In this document: piece by piece, positions 40,791 through 54,503 of the stretch | Position numbering within the stretch: position 1 is the stretch's first letter | Layout: each line of letters begins with the position of its first letter | From: Epiperipatus broadwayi | Lineage: Eukaryota; Onychophora; Udeonychophora; Euonychophora; Peripatidae | DNA length: 64,000 nt | Reading direction: 5' to 3' | Assembly (NCBI GenBank): GCA_028023455.1 | Contig: JAQFVV010012402.1 | Location: 14,442,483-14,506,482 of the forward strand | The notes under the pieces: model-generated | What the model was told of the DNA's origin: nothing | Seen by the model: the letters and a program-made list of their open reading frames with translations, nothing else | Databases searched by the model: none | Position numbers and translations under genes: made by a program

Positions 40791-43700
40791 ATTATTCTTT
40801 TGCATCTTTTGAAAATATTGTGACATAATTACTTTAGTAAAAATTAGTTTACATTATTCCAAAAAATTATAATTATCTTAAAAAGTGAACAAAAGTTTTC
40901 AATTGTCTAGATTAAGCTATTGGGCAATTATCTAATATTAGTAGATGAAAAATGTCATCTACTATAGACCAAATAAATTAAAACCACAGATATAATAAAA
41001 CAATTTTGCATTAATACAGAATATTATAAAAGCTAAATGTTCCAAGGCATTTATAAATTAAAACCATATACATATAAAAGTCAAACACAAATGGTGGCTA
41101 ATCCTAATTGGCATCTAAATTTTTATAATTATGAAGTCCTGTGGAACAACTTTTAACCTGACAAACTCTAATCTATCATGATATTTATAACTTTTCCTCT
41201 TGATATTTAGACAATGCTTATTCCATTAGTTTTGCTTTTACTATCAGAATAATAAACTTTAACACCCCTTCATTTGCATCTCACAACCTAGGCATTCCGT
41301 TTCATGGTCTAATCTATTTATTTATTTTTTCAGGTTTATTATATTACAACTTACTATATATCATTTCTACTATTATTTTTTAAAACTTAAAAACTTTGCA
41401 CGATTATCTTGGATTGATGTGTTCAACTCAACAATAAATAAATAACAATAAACTCCTGCTGAGATAGTAATCTATTCCCTTACCTCAACAATGACAATCT
41501 TAAGTAGCAGAATATTTTTGAAACCTTATCTTTGAAATTTTTTAAAAAAATACATATATCTTTTAACCGTTTAATAAGCACTTACTAATATAACAAAAAA
41601 AATTATATATACTTATTGGACTATATAATAACATGATGCTTACGCTCATGATTTGCCCAAAGACTATATTACATAATCAGTTTCACTAGAGTTTCAGAAA
41701 ATATATTTAAAAATTTTCAACAAACATACAACAACTTGAAATTACACTACATATGTGTTATACTACTGATTTAATTTATTTACTTATTAGTGGATTTTCT
41801 ATGAAATCAAAAAAATAATTAAAGCATGGCATCAAAAAAATTGTTTTTTCTTTCAAATAAGAAAACAGAAACTTTTATCAACATTTGTTTATACTTTTAT
41901 AAGTTCAGTTTCATTATGATGTAAAAAAACAATTAGAATGTGTAACATAAACAAAACAAAAAAAAATTTCAAGAGAGTAAGGAGAAGTATTAGCTTAAAT
42001 TTATTTACACTTATAAAAGATTGGCTTTAGTCATCAATATAAACAAGCTGTAAAAATTAGAATATTAAATCAAGCAAAAAATAATTTCTAGGCAAGAAAG
42101 CGAATGTTCTGAATTATTAGGATAAAAATTATTGTTTGAATTTTATGCTTTTACAAACTGGATTTTAGTTTTCATTAAAATCAAATTGTACAATATATAT
42201 AACAAGTAATTTTATATAGATTTATATTTTTGGTTTTATATATATTTTTCTTGTATAAGCGATTAATTTAGATGATAAATTTGCTCTAGACTCATAAGAT
42301 TACTCCTGATAAATATTTCAATGTAAGCTTCAGCCCTAGAATCAATTTCATTTGTTATAGCAGATTTTACTAAATTGAATTTTGAAGTTTTACAGTATGC
42401 ATACATGTACAGTAAATAAAATTTTATTCATTAATTATGACATATTTGAACTACTTCAATAAAACCAATAAATAATTTAACAAGTAAGCTAAGAAAAAAA
42501 AGCAAATTGTACTTTTTAAAATATCTATGTGAAAATAATTCAACAACAAAATGAATTACATAGCATGAATTAATATTAATTATCAATTAAAAACAAGACT
42601 GAAATTAAAATTACACAATTTAAATAAAAATAAAACTATCTGATTCTCACAATAATTCTAAAACATAGAAATAAAGTTTTTTGGTACTACCAAACTTGGC
42701 AACCTTTTTTTTAATTATACAGTTTCAAGGGCATAACATAAGTATTCAAAACAAAATGGCTGACAAGAAGCAGTTGTATTTAATATTTAGTTTATTATTA
42801 TTATTATTATTTTTTGTATTAAGTCAACTTATTAATATAAAAATATAAAAAAACAAAGTGTTATATCTTGCCCATTAACAATGATTTTTCGTGAGTCAGA
42901 ATCCTGCCATACCTTTGGAAATACTCTACTGCATACTGTTCTGTCAAAGAAAGATCTCAAACTTCATTTTACCAAAATGGTAGTGACAAAAATAAAGATG
43001 CTGCATGTAAACAAACTATGACAATGTTCATAACTTGTCGCCATTTACATGTTATAATATAAATGAAATTTAAAAATTGAAACAAACCTTCTTAATAGAA
43101 TTTATAATCCATTAATTTTTTTTAAACTTACAAGTAACACATATTCGGTAAAATATAATTGACAAAAAAAAACAACAACAAACAAATACTTGTATGGCTC
43201 TTGAAACTCTATAATTAAAAAAATGATTGCCAAGCTTGATAGACAGAATAATACATAATTACCAATTTTTTAATATAATGTAATATAATATATAATAGTG
43301 TAACAGGATTGTGGCTTCTAGATATCTGTTACTGCATCTTATTACACTAGGGAATGATTATTTGCTCATCAATGACCAGAGAGCAACAGTGTACAAGGTG
43401 GAGTGACTATAATCTAAAATTTAATCCTATTTGATTATAGCCATGGATAGTGACCAGACTGAAGCTTATATCAAGCACCCTAGTCCTATTTGCTGATCAT
43501 CATCCACACCACATATATTTATTGTTTAAATTAGCCTTATCAAAATTACTAAATCAAAATATATTCTACTCTTAGATATACATGAAATATTTGTCGTGAG
43601 ATTAAAAATTAGTGAAATAATGCTTAAATAATAACTGATTCATTTACACCAACAATATATATATATAAAACAATTTAATTTCTCTTATATTTATATATAT

Positions 43701-46700
43701 ACATAATCAATAAAATGAAATATATACTACAAAAAACTATTTAGAATGGACCTGAGAAATCAGTCAAGTTTGTAATAGTTAAATTCATTTATTTAAAATC
43801 GTTCACCCCCCCCCCCCCAGCCTCCATAAACTTGGCTGACCTCACAGTTCCAAGGTTAATAATGATAATTAATATTAACAGCAAATCTTGTAAGATTTAA
43901 AAATGAATGTTTTTCCATTTTTTTAATATCATAAAGAGAATTTATCTATATAATAATAACAAAAAATATATTATTGATTTCATTTTAATGTAACAAGAAA
44001 ACGAGTCTTTTGCAAAAAAAATTAAATTGCTTTTGATGATTGCAAGCAAAATTATTATTTATTTATAGCATTTAAACATAGAATGTTAACATTAAGATCT
44101 CCAATCATCATTTTCATATTATCATGGCTTCACTTATAAATGATAAAAACTAGCAGATTTTTTGGACAGCAATAAGTTTCTTATAATTTATGCTTAGTAA
44201 TGAAGAAAAGCAGATAAATTTTTAATATATGTGCATGTTCCTCTTCTCTGGAACATTCATCCCTCTTGTAATTCATGATTGATTTCTTATTTTTAAATAA
44301 AATATTATGTTTTGTTAGTGATGCAAACAAATCTGACAATAGTAGTCATAATTAGGCATTCATTTTCAAGTATTTGGGCATCATATAGCACCACAAAGTG
44401 TATATCTTCATAAAAATGATATCAGCAGCCAACTGATTCTCTACTTGGCCATGGTGAATAAATATGAATTCAAATGATTAAAAACCATCTTCATAGCAGC
44501 TAATTTGTAAGCTAACTTGTAAGCTTTCCACAAAAAACTATGGACGATTAAAATTTTTTTTACTTTGCTGGCTAGCAACCTTTATAGCAATAGAGAAAAA
44601 AAGAGCTTTTACAAAATAGTCTCCCAATGTCTAAAGATTAATCTGCATTTACTTTACTTATTTATTTATTTTTACTAACATCTAATCTTTTCAAAAGTAG
44701 TTAATTTTAATTTCGAATCATATTTTAAAAAGGAAACAAACAAAAAAAAAAAAAAAAAAACTAATTTCTCATTTCTTTTATTTTTTAAAAAATTTGTTAT
44801 CTCATTATGATTTGTCTTTTTTTTTTTTAAAAAAAGTAAATCTTTCAGAAGTTTTAAAATGAATAATACTTTCTTATTTATTTTTATAGGTTATACAATG
44901 ATAAAGACAGAAAGATTACAAAATGTGCTTTAATGTGAAACTTTTCAAAAATCTATTAGAAAAATTCATATTAAAAAAACATCATAACAAATAAATTATT
45001 TTATATTTCAATCAAAGATTGGGACAGTTAAAAAGGTAAGGGATAGATACATGAACAAATCAACAACAACAAAAAAATAAACAATTAAGCAAATTATGAT
45101 TAATTAAAATTTTGATTCATATTTCGTTAATACCGCAATAAAACTGAACAATTTGATACTATATAATTAAAATGATACACATAATATCTTAAAATTGTTG
45201 AACTTATAGTATTTTTACAAAAATATATATTAAAAAAAATACTAATTTGGCTACAATGTAATCAGTTAAAAGTTTATATAAAAGATTAAAATAATATGTG
45301 TGTGTGTGATTTGATACTTGGTTGATATATATATTAGCATCTACAACCCTATCTACTAAAGGACAAAAAATAATTATGTATCCATATAAAAGGTTTGAAA
45401 GTGCTTTAATATATATATTTTTATGAAAAAATTTTTAAATCCAGGAAAATATTAAATTAATGGAGAAATTGCACCAATGTTTAATCGAAAAGAGTAGTAT
45501 TTTGAATTTGTATATAAAATAATTTGTTTTCTATATTTTTTTATTAATGCAATAAAATTTGGAGACATGTTATTATTTCTATATCCGAAATTAAGTGATT
45601 TGGAGAGCTGAAATGACATCGGACTATCTTAATTTTTTGGGGGGTTTTATGTCAAATCTGCAGCATATAATTAAATCTCTAGAATATTTTTGATATTTCT
45701 GTACATTTTACTATATGTAAGTCTTAATTTTTCTTAAGATAAATTATTTGTATAATTAAAAAAATTTTGGTAGGTAATTATATATACAAAGATTACTCAT
45801 TTTTTTGTTAATACAAAATGCCACATTAATCTAACATGGAAAATTGCCTTTTAAATTACATGGCTTGTAATAAGATACAATGGAAGAATTAAAAAACCTG
45901 TTTTTGAGCTAATCAAAAAATTAAAGTTTTGTTAGCATTTGTAGTTAATTGTCAAAAGTAAGTTTTAAAGACAATGGTCTTTCATTATTGTTAAACATTT
46001 GTCTGTGAATCAGCTGAAATCAATTCAACTTTTCTAGATTTATTTTTGTTTCTTAAGCAAAATGACTGGATTGGTCGATGTTTTCTAAATAATTAAAAAA
46101 TGTTTTCCCTTCATTATTAATTCACAATTATTTAATTCATATTTCCTTGGATAATAGCTTACAAAAAATTTTCTTTGTTTATTAATTGATTTTATATAAA
46201 GATGTGTAGTAAGTATAGTATTCCAATGCTGAAAGTTACAAGTAAATCTAAGAAATTAATGCTGAATGTAAAAGATTCACAGAGAATTTATTGTTGGTGT
46301 GGAAATTGAGAAATTCAGCAAATTCTAATAAATTTTCGTATCAAGGTGACCAGGTAAGAAATATACCATCAATATATCAGATTTATTTAAGTTTATAGTT
46401 GTATTTAAAAGAAAGTTTCTAATTGCTCTATAAATATGTTAGCATAATTGTGTCTTTTTTTGGTGCCATTGCTGTAATTTTTCTGTATACTGTATTATAT
46501 TTATCATTACATTTGAAGAAAATATTTTTTTTTTAAAAATTGAATTTAATTCTTTGTAACAATTCTTAAATTGTTACATTTATTGTATTCATTATCTGCC
46601 ATGGCTTTCTACATTATGTTCAATGTTGCTATATAAGGTTTTTACGTATAATGTTTCATTAATTCTATTAAGTAGTAGAATAGCTATTATGAAGCAAGTT

Positions 46701-47558
46701 AAGATAATACATATAAGATCCTGAGCTTTAGGGGTTCTTTTGTCACACATATATGTAGTCAAAAAAGTCTTAAAATATGTGTTATAAATATTAAAAAGAC
46801 TTTTTTTTAAATTTTGCGTAGCTCAAAAATTCTAGTTATGCAATTGTTATTAAATAATGTTAAAAAGTGAAAAAGAGAAATTTTCCCTTAATGATTGAGT
46901 TTACAAAAGCAGATAAATTTTCTGGGGGATCTTCCAATTTGTCATCTTTACAAATTGGGCAAAAATGTGCATTCATATGAGTTAACTGAAGAATTATCTT
47001 AAAAAGGAAATCAATATTATGAATCTTTAGCTCCCAAAGGTGTCACTCTCATCAGTCTTCATGATAATGATATAAAATAAAAAAAATTGGACGGTTTGAT
47101 GCTCAGGTAATTAAATAACTTTTGAATGCCATAAGTGACAGGTTAAGCTATGATCCAAGAATCTACAGCTCTCAAGTCCTTCTCTATAACACTTAAATTA
47201 AATTACCCAAGCTTTGGAGTGATATTTATGCTTTAAAACTAGACTACAATACAAAACAAAAAGCATGTAGAAGAAAATATTTTGATTTAGTATTTTTCAT
47301 AATCTTTATTATCTATTTCACAAATGGATCAGAAGTAAAACAATAGACTACTTTGAATATTATAAATTGTCTGGAAAGAGGAAAAATTCTGGACTATTTC
47401 AATTCTATTACCATAAATTACTAAATGCAACAATGATCATAAAGAATGATTGTTTTTCTGATTTAGATAAAGATTACTATTAGTAAATAGATAGATATAC
47501 ATGGTTTCTGTCATAAGTTTTATATGTTCATAAATTTTAGTATGTAAATGGTTTAGTA

Positions 47559-47644
47559 TTTGCCTCAGTGGTTATCATATCTTTTGTCTACAAAGTTTAA
47601 GCTTTAGTAGATTTGGTTGGTGGATGGTGCATGAGTTCAATCTT
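47559..47644 (+). repeat. possible tRNA-derived SINE head
   Basis: TTTGCCTCAGTGGTTATCAT resembles a tRNA A box and GAGTTCAATCTT, about 60 bases on, resembles a B box. The spacing is longer than in a tRNA and no cloverleaf is evident. It is weak alone, but similar heads occur at 8.7, 9.1 and 25.1 kb. Confidence 0.3.
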
Positions 47645-48732
47645 AATAAAAACAAGTGAAATATTACGATCCAGTTGTATGAAATTATTTCCAGATTTCC
47701 ATCTGATTAACAGATAAAACATGCTAAAAGTCTTTCATTCAGCAATAGATTACATAACATTTTGAAACTTTACTATTAAGTAAAAATAAATAAAAAACAA
47801 TTTAGTGAATAATAAAGATATAGGTGTATTAAATTTTATAATGTAGCTCTAAAATTGAGATGCTAAAATAAATTGTGTTAAGAGTGGCAAGCAAGGGTAA
47901 ATTACCATTAATAATGACCAAATCATATTAAATGATCAAAATACTATATTGCTTAGCTAATGTTACTGTCTTTGGGCAGAGAATTTAACATGCAGTATTT
48001 CATCTGTATAATAATAATCAGATATAATGTTAAAAACGTGGATCAATTGTTAGCCTAATGCAGTAAAGCATATTCAACATTTATATTTCATTCGAGTTGG
48101 TTAGAAAAAAATTATTTGCTTCTCTAGAAATAACTTAAAAGATTTATATAGAAAATATATTTTTATTTAATGTTTTAAAAAATATATGAGTATTTCTTAA
48201 ATAATAATCTATTTATATTAAAAAAAATTGTATTATTAATGCCTCATTTCATCATATAAAATATTAATGTGAAAAAAAATACCACAACATTTTTATGATT
48301 AGAGAGACAGTTTTGCAATACAGGACTAATAGTAGTCTAAAAATTGCATGGAAATGTTAAAGAATATATTATAAATGAATAAATGGACTTGCGGGAAATC
48401 TTATGTACGTTAAAATATTTTTTGATTTTATATAATTTTTTTTTTCTTTGTTCTTTCTACTTTTGGAAGTATAAAATTTCAAAAACTACAAAATCAAATA
48501 ATTTTTTATTTATCATTTATATATAATCAATCAAATTTTCAATATATATTTGCACTCCTCTAAAGTTTGTTACAAAGCTTGAGCAGTTTACTTGTGAAAA
48601 CTATACCAGGCCATTCAGATATATTATAAATGTATTTCATATATCAAACCTATACTTGTCAGTTCATTGAAGTTTCTATATGGATGTTAAAATATTTCAA
48701 ATCTCGAGCTTATCTGATGAGAATAAATTTGT

Positions 48733-49560
48733 TACGAAACGGAATATTAGTCCCATTATAGGGCTGAATGTTTTGATGTGGTCAGAATCAATATTAGTAT
48801 AATTAAATATATTACGATCGAATGAGAAATGACACAAACTTTTCCTAAATTGTTTGAGAATGATTTAGGTTTGATAAGTACAAACCTGATGGATGTGGAG
48901 TTATTAGAGAATGCAACTCCAATAATATGTAAAGCAAGAAAGATACCATTCGCGCAACATGCTAAAGTGGAAGAAAAACTTCAGGGTTTAGTTGCAAATG
49001 GAGTATTAACCCCTGTTGAAGTTTCAGAGTGGCCATGCCCATTGTAGTTATAACAAACACAAACAGATAGATAGGACTTCATGGGAATTACTGAGTTAAC
49101 TATAAATAGGTTTTTAAATAAGGGAGCCTACCCAGTGCCAAATGTGAGAGAAATATTGTCATAAGATTTTTTGAAGCTGGATTTAAATTCAGCGTACCCC
49201 TAAATAGCAGTGACAAAAAGAACGGCACAAATGTTAACACTAGTGACATCTTTTGACCTGTTTAAATGTAACAGATTAACCATTTGGTTGTAACTACAGC
49301 CCCCAATATTTTCCAAGCAAAAATAAATAATATTTTACAAAAGTTTGGAGGGAGTGGTATCGAATTATGATGACATACTGATTTCTGCAGAGTCACAGAA
49401 AGTATTGCCCAAAAGAGTAAGAAAGGTTAAATAGAGCAGGGGTTAGATTAAATGCCAACACATCAGTGTGGCAAACAGATGAATTAGTTTTTCTCAAACA
49501 TATCATTTTAAAAAAGGCAAACGGCCATTTCCTGAAAAAGTGAAAGCAATGGTGGCACAG
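48733..49560 (+). pseudogene. gypsy reverse transcriptase fragment
   Basis: VTKRNISPIIGLNVL (end of protease) leads to a clean frame at 48829-49047 with TFPKLFENDLGLI, ATPIICKARKIPFAQHAKVE, EKLQGLVANGVLTPVEVSEW and PCPL. The KARKIPFA and GVLTPVEVSEWPCPL motifs are the start of the RT domain in gypsy elements of the K02A2.6 type. Then follow GITELTINRFLNKGAYPVPN, LKLDLNSAYP and NYDDILIS, where the catalytic YxDD reads Y-D-D with one residue missing. Several stops and shifts make it inactive. Confidence 0.85.
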
Positions 49561-49619
49561 TTATTATATGAGTTGTTAAAAAGAACCAAAAATGGAAGTT
49601 GACTGATGAACAAAATGTA

Positions 49620-50110
49620 GCTTTTGAAAAAAACTTAGGAACTATTGGTATCCGGTAAGTTGTTAGTGCATGTTAACAAAAATCAGCTAGTTCAAATTAC
49701 AACTGATGCACCAGATTGGGGTGTGGATGCAGTTTTATTAAATATGATCTATAATGGGGAGCATCCAATACCATATGCCTTGTGCATGCTATCGAAGGCT
49801 AAAAGGAGCTAAAGTCAAATCGATGAAGAGGAGTTGGTTATAGTATTTTCATAAAAAAAGTTCCATCAGTACATATTTGGAAGATTGTTTAAAATAGTGA
49901 CAAATCATAAACCTTATAAGTATTTTTTGCCAACAATCGGATAGCTCCTGAACATTTAAGCCCGAGAATGTTGCAATGGCAAAATATTCTTGCTGGGTAC
50001 GATTATAAATTAAATTTTTAAAAAGAAATATTTCACGCAGATGCATTATCCATAATGCCAGATAGACATGAAACTGTATCAAATGAAATAAGAGATAAAT
50101 CACTTAGATA
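49620..50110 (+). pseudogene. gypsy RNase H fragment
   Basis: The pieces LVQITTDAPDWGVDAVLL, NGEHPIPYALCMLSKAKRS, QIDEEELVIVFS, KKFHQYIFGRLFKIVTNHKP and LSPRMLQWQNILAGYDYKLN-like text follow the Ty3/gypsy RNase H: the TDASxxGxGAVL, PIAYASRxLxxAE, YSQIDKEALAI, KFHxYLYGRxFxxxTDHKPL and RMLRWAxxLxxYDY motifs. The catalytic Asp of TDA is kept. Stops occur after KRS and VFS, and there is at least one shift. Confidence 0.8.
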
Positions 50111-50279
50111 TAATGAAATCAAAAAGTTGGAGACTGGATGTTGGACTAAAGAAGATAAAGGATATTAAATTTTGGCAAAGTGGATTAGGTCAGGTTGGCT
50201 GAACAAAAAGCCTATGTATTTTGCACAGAAGTTTTAGGCTAACAAAGATAAACTATCAATGTGCAATGACAGCATAGTT

Positions 50280-51200
50280 TTAGGGGATAGAGTAGTGATA
50301 CCTACTGCTGGTAAGCAAATAGATTTAAACTTATTGCATGAAAGTCATCCAGGTGTGATACAAGCTAAAGCTCTGGCACGCAGTTATGTCTGGTGGCCTG
50401 GAATTAATGATGACTTGAGAAGTTTGTAAAGAAATATTTGTCATGTCAGGAGAAAATGCAACTACCAGCGAAGAATTTGGCAGCATGCCCTTTATCAACC
50501 AGACCATGAGAAAAGGTGCACATCGATCAAGCAGGACCAATAAAGGGAAAAATACTGTTGATAATGATCGAATGCTATATAGTAAATAATACAGAAAGAA
50601 TTTCCCAAGTCATTGTGTCCGACAATGCAGCAGGTTTCAGGGGACACAGAATGCAACAGTATTGTTAAAGTAAGGGCATCAGACATATTTGGACACTACC
50701 GTATCACCCCGAATCAATAGGACAGGCAGAAAAAAGTAGTTCAACAAGTGAAGAAAAGTCTATGGAAGACGAGACATCAGATATTCAAGAAGTATTACAA
50801 GAGATAATGTTATGTCATTATTCAACACCATTCACAGCAACAGAGAAATCACCAGAAGAATTGTTTTGAAAAGAAAACTATAAGTTAAGTTGTCACTACT
50901 TCAACCAACAAAAAAGGATTCATTAGTCAATAGCAAACTGCATACAAACATTAATGTTGGAGAGAGAGAGTATGGGTACATAATAATTTGTGTAAGAAAT
51001 AGATGAAAGGAATTATTGATAATGGCGAATCAAATTTGCATAATTCAAGAGCAGAATATTAAATATACTAGACATATAAATCATGTGAGAAGTCATGAAG
51101 AAGCCAACACACAATTTTTATAGCCACTGGACACAAAACTAGAGGTGAAAGTCGAAACAAATGTAAAAGATAAAAATCGAAAATGAGGAAGGAAAGCCAC
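50280..51200 (+). pseudogene. gypsy integrase fragment
   Basis: LGDRVVIPTAGKQIDLNLLH and ESHPGVIQAKALARSYVWWP are the zinc-binding N-terminal part of a Ty3/gypsy integrase (LHxxHPG, K.LAR..VWWPG). They are followed by the core pieces HIDQAGPIKGKILLIMI and VSDNAAGFRG, and by YHPESIGQAEK with VQQVKKSLWKTR. The D of HIDQAGP and the D of VSDNA are the first two catalytic acidic residues. The last (E of NGQAER) is present as GQAEK. Frame changes and stops separate these pieces. Confidence 0.8.
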
Positions 51201-51351
51201 GAAGTACAGCTAAATCACACATGGAGAGCGAAATGGTGGAAAAGGCAGGCAGTAAATTAAATCAGCCAGTGTGTGAGAAGCAAAAGCCGAAAAAATTAGA
51301 AGATTACATATAAACCACATAGAGGGCATTCTTCTGGAGTGGGGGGAGGTG

Positions 51352-52019
51352 TGTTATATTTATATAAAAGAGTGAGTAAAAAAAAAAATGTTACAATATA
51401 ATTTGAAGTACCGAAAAAAAGAAAGTTGGAATTTTAAAAGGCATGTTGAATTTTAAAAGAAAAACAAAAGCACTCCAGAAGAAAAGATAAGAAATAAGGA
51501 ATTTGAGAAAAGGAATAACTTAAGAAAATGAGAATAAAGAGAAAATATGTAAATATGCTAATTTAATTAATGAAAAGAAAATGAGCTTATTAAATCTATA
51601 ATTAACAAAATAAGAAGTTCAGGAAAAATAACTTGAATTAATAAAACAGAAATGATTAGGCTGTCTGAATAAATTAAAATACATTAACTGAACCTGTAAA
51701 TGCAGAATTTAATTAGTGAGAAGATAAAAAAAAATCAGAGATATATAGAATGGGGGGGAGGGGGACAGCAGAATTTCTTCATTTTTACAATTGTGTGAGA
51801 CAAATTGTGTTTCTCCCATAAATCGGCCAGTTAGCAAAAAAGATATATAGCGGAGAATTGGCATCGCAAAACATGTGGAGATACCGGTTCCAGACACCAG
51901 TTACCTGAAGTAATGAACTAGTTAGAACAAATTGTCCTGATATTATTATTTCATATACTACCAAATGGTAAAGTAGAAACATACATTGTTTGATTATTAT
52001 AAAGTTATGGCACGTAACA
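51352..52019 (+). repeat. probable 3' LTR of the gypsy relic
   Basis: It starts TGTTATATTTAT straight after a polypurine tract and may end CACGTAACA at 52019, giving TGTTA/TAACA inverted ends (about 668 bp). A downstream AATAAA near 52145 followed by a T-rich region suggests that the true end may lie some 150 bases further on. No second LTR is in the window to fix the boundary. Confidence 0.5.
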
Positions 52020-53074
52020 AATAGTAGCTATCTCTAGTTAAGGATCACTAAATTTCATAAAAAATGCATTGGAGATTTCAATTTTAACTTGTGCAGTTTA
52101 GAGTTTTGTATCATTGGGGGACATATTGTGTGTTTGTCATATCAATAAAGACTTAATTTTAGCACATTGGGTTTGTAAATTTATTGAATACTATTTTAAT
52201 CTATTTTGCTGTGATATTTTAATAGTTTGTTTTGCAAATACATAGCACATATAAAAATACCTTAAAATATTTAGAACAATCACAAGATTTTTCTAGAGGG
52301 TTATGCTTCTGAGAAAAGAGTGAAAAATAGATTAGAATGAATATAGTACAGTAGAGGCAAAGATAAAGATAATTTGAAGATGAAGATAGCATGGTTTTAT
52401 AAAAATGGGTTCTAAGGTAAGGTGATAGAAATAAAAAGATATATGTAATTTAATTAATTTTTCTCTAATTATGTAATAGGAGTGGCGTGCAACCTTACAT
52501 CCATTCATGATTCTTTTTCTTAGACAGAATTTCTATGTAATTTTCTAAAGCTTTTTGACTAATTAGGAAATATAATGAAACATATAATTTAGAAAATAAT
52601 AATTTCATCCAATGCTATTACCACTAAGTTAAACTAGTGTGAATGCTATTAATTTTGTTTTATATATATGTGTGTGTACCATTTATTTTATTATGGATAA
52701 TACTGATTATTGCCAGATGCATTACTATCTTTATATTTTTATAGTTACTTATCAATTTCTTAAAAATTCAATAATTTTCAAAAATTCTTCCATGATCTGC
52801 TTCTGGCAGAGCTTTATTAAATTAGGTCATGTGACATCTGACTTGATTTTTTTTTTTTCATTTTATTTTTTGCTATTAAGACTTTGGTGATTTTATATTG
52901 CTAAAGCTATTAATATATGATGTATCTGAACTTAGTTCAGTCCCATATGGCTATTTGAGTTAGCTGGATTGGAAGACATATGGATGTCTGACAGTTTCAG
53001 ATTTTCTACTCAATAGTTATACATTAGATAAAGTGCTGGGCTTGTCCTAATATTTTTAATCTGATGCTGAATAT

Positions 53075-53116
53075 CCTGGCATCTCACTGATGACGCCAGA
53101 AGCAGAAACCGATCTG
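53075..53116. repeat. fragment of the right-edge palindrome family
   Basis: ATCTCACTGATGACGCCAGA, then AGCAGAAACCGATCTGGGG, matches the CTCACTGACGAAGGCCACAA GCCAGAAACTAGTCTGG core of the palindrome at 63308-63883 with a few changes. The match is short, so shared ancestry is likely but not certain. Confidence 0.4.
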
Positions 53117-53499
53117 GGGTTGAGGATATTCTCAAAGCTTGTTAAAAGCTTATTTTGCAGGCTTTATATATATAACATTTCTATTGATTGATGCTTTAAA
53201 GATATAAATCATTTTTTTGTGTAATTATTTGATATATATTTGATTAACAGATAATTTAGAATCTATTTTGATTAAATCTTATATACAAAATCCCTAAATG
53301 TTTATTAAAAATGCTGTCATGTGATATTCAAGTTAAACATTTCTTTGTTAGAGGGCGTATTTTTCAAGAAAAAAAATAATTATTTGTTCTGCTATTAATA
53401 AACCATAATTTTTTTATGAAGTATTTTATGCAAAGAAAGTAATTCCTTTCTTCCACAGGCTGTATACATTTTCCAGCAAGTAATTCTGCAAAGCAATAA

Positions 53500-53967
53500 A
53501 AAATTGTTAAAGCAACCAATTAAAAAAAAACTATTTCAAAAGCGATGCCTTTCCATAGGCCAAAAACATTTCTGGATTCTAAAAATATATGGTATATTAC
53601 AAAAGACATATCGAATAAAAAATTTTAAAGGTAAAAACGTGCGGAATAAAATCAATACATGTGCTTTTAACTACAATACAGAACTGAATTGGTATAGTAT
53701 TTAAATTGCAAAAAAAAAACAGTGATTACAGTACATAAATTCACATTTAACAACATATAATATTTACTGAGAGAAAAAAAAATAGATATTATAGTACTGT
53801 ATTTACATTAGTTAGTGTATAATTGAAGTCGTGTAGTTTGATGTCACTTAATTCACAGCTCCACATTAAGACCATGCATTATTGAAATTTGTTAAAACAA
53901 CCAATTAAAAAAAAAATTATTATAAAAACAACGGCCTTTCTATAAACCGGATATATTTCTGGTTTTG
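53500..53967. repeat. 80-bp direct repeat pair, period about 389
   Basis: Copies at about 53500-53582 and 53888-53967 share TGTTAAA(G/A)CAACCAATT, an A-run, then a GCCTTTC(C/T)ATA block and ATTTCTGG. The sequence between them does not align clearly. This is either a local duplication or two insertions of one short repeat family. Confidence 0.65.
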
Positions 53968-54422
53968 TTATAATTTTTTAAAACATTTTACAATAAGTAA
54001 ATAACTCTTAATAGATTCACAACTAGAATAAAAGTCAAAGAACTTTTAAAAACATAAATCTATGTCTAATGAGTTTCAAACTTTTCTCTAAAGCATCTGT
54101 ACATAAGTATGGTACATTTCAACATATCTAGCAAATGGATTTTAAAATGTAGGTAACAATAACCATCTCAAGTGATACACTGTATGCAGGACACATATAG
54201 ATATTTATTTATTTTGTCAAAATGATTATATAAACATATATATATATATATGTATAACATTTAAAAAAAAATTAAACATTTCTTGCTTGTATGTTATACT
54301 TCCCTATTCTCATAGCTTATGTATAATTAATTTCTTTTTAGCATTAATTATACGTTTATATAATAAAAAAAATAGGCTCAATATTAATAATTAAAAAATA
54401 AAATAATGATAATAATACTCAC

Positions 54423-54503
54423 ATTTATTTTCAATAAATTGATGTAAAAGACAAGATTTTCCTGTTCCAGCACTACCAATAACCAAAAATTTGAATAAAA
54501 AGT
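54423..54503 (-). CDS. RAB4: RAB4 coding exon with the P-loop
   Basis: The exon is 81 bases: AC, 26 full codons, then T. The acceptor is a T-run followed by AG, and the donor is T|GTGAGT. The protein runs [20 protein letters not shown] and on to QFIENK. It contains the G1 P-loop GSAGTGKS, which in Ras-family GTPases binds the phosphates and Mg2+. The preceding Asp codon is split: its G must come from an upstream exon, which fits the (E)TYD start of Rab4 proteins. The trailing T joins TT of the next exon to give Phe. This is the most 5' exon that I can support. Ser replaces the Asn of human RAB4A before AGTGKS, which is a conservative difference. Confidence 0.97.

Larger units (their letters stand above)
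48560..52019 (+). mobile_element. 5'-truncated Ty3/gypsy LTR retrotransposon
   Basis: Degenerate pol runs in the order end of protease, reverse transcriptase, RNase H, integrase, followed by a G-rich polypurine tract (GTGGGGGGAGGTG, about 51339-51351) and a probable 3' LTR starting TGTTATATT at 51352. There is no 5' LTR, gag or clear protease core upstream, so the copy is truncated near 48.56 kb. Frameshifts and stops are frequent. The order RT, RNase H, integrase is the Ty3/gypsy (Metaviridae) arrangement. Antisense to RAB4. Confidence 0.85.

Noticed and set aside
43296-43520. Less AT-rich block with a GTAACAG...CTGTTAC stem
   Set aside because: The stem is only seven bases and no second copy or coding content was seen. 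Too little to call an element.
50331-50686. Minus-strand frames antisense to the gypsy integrase
   Set aside because: The plus strand encodes clear integrase motifs here, so these are antisense shadows.
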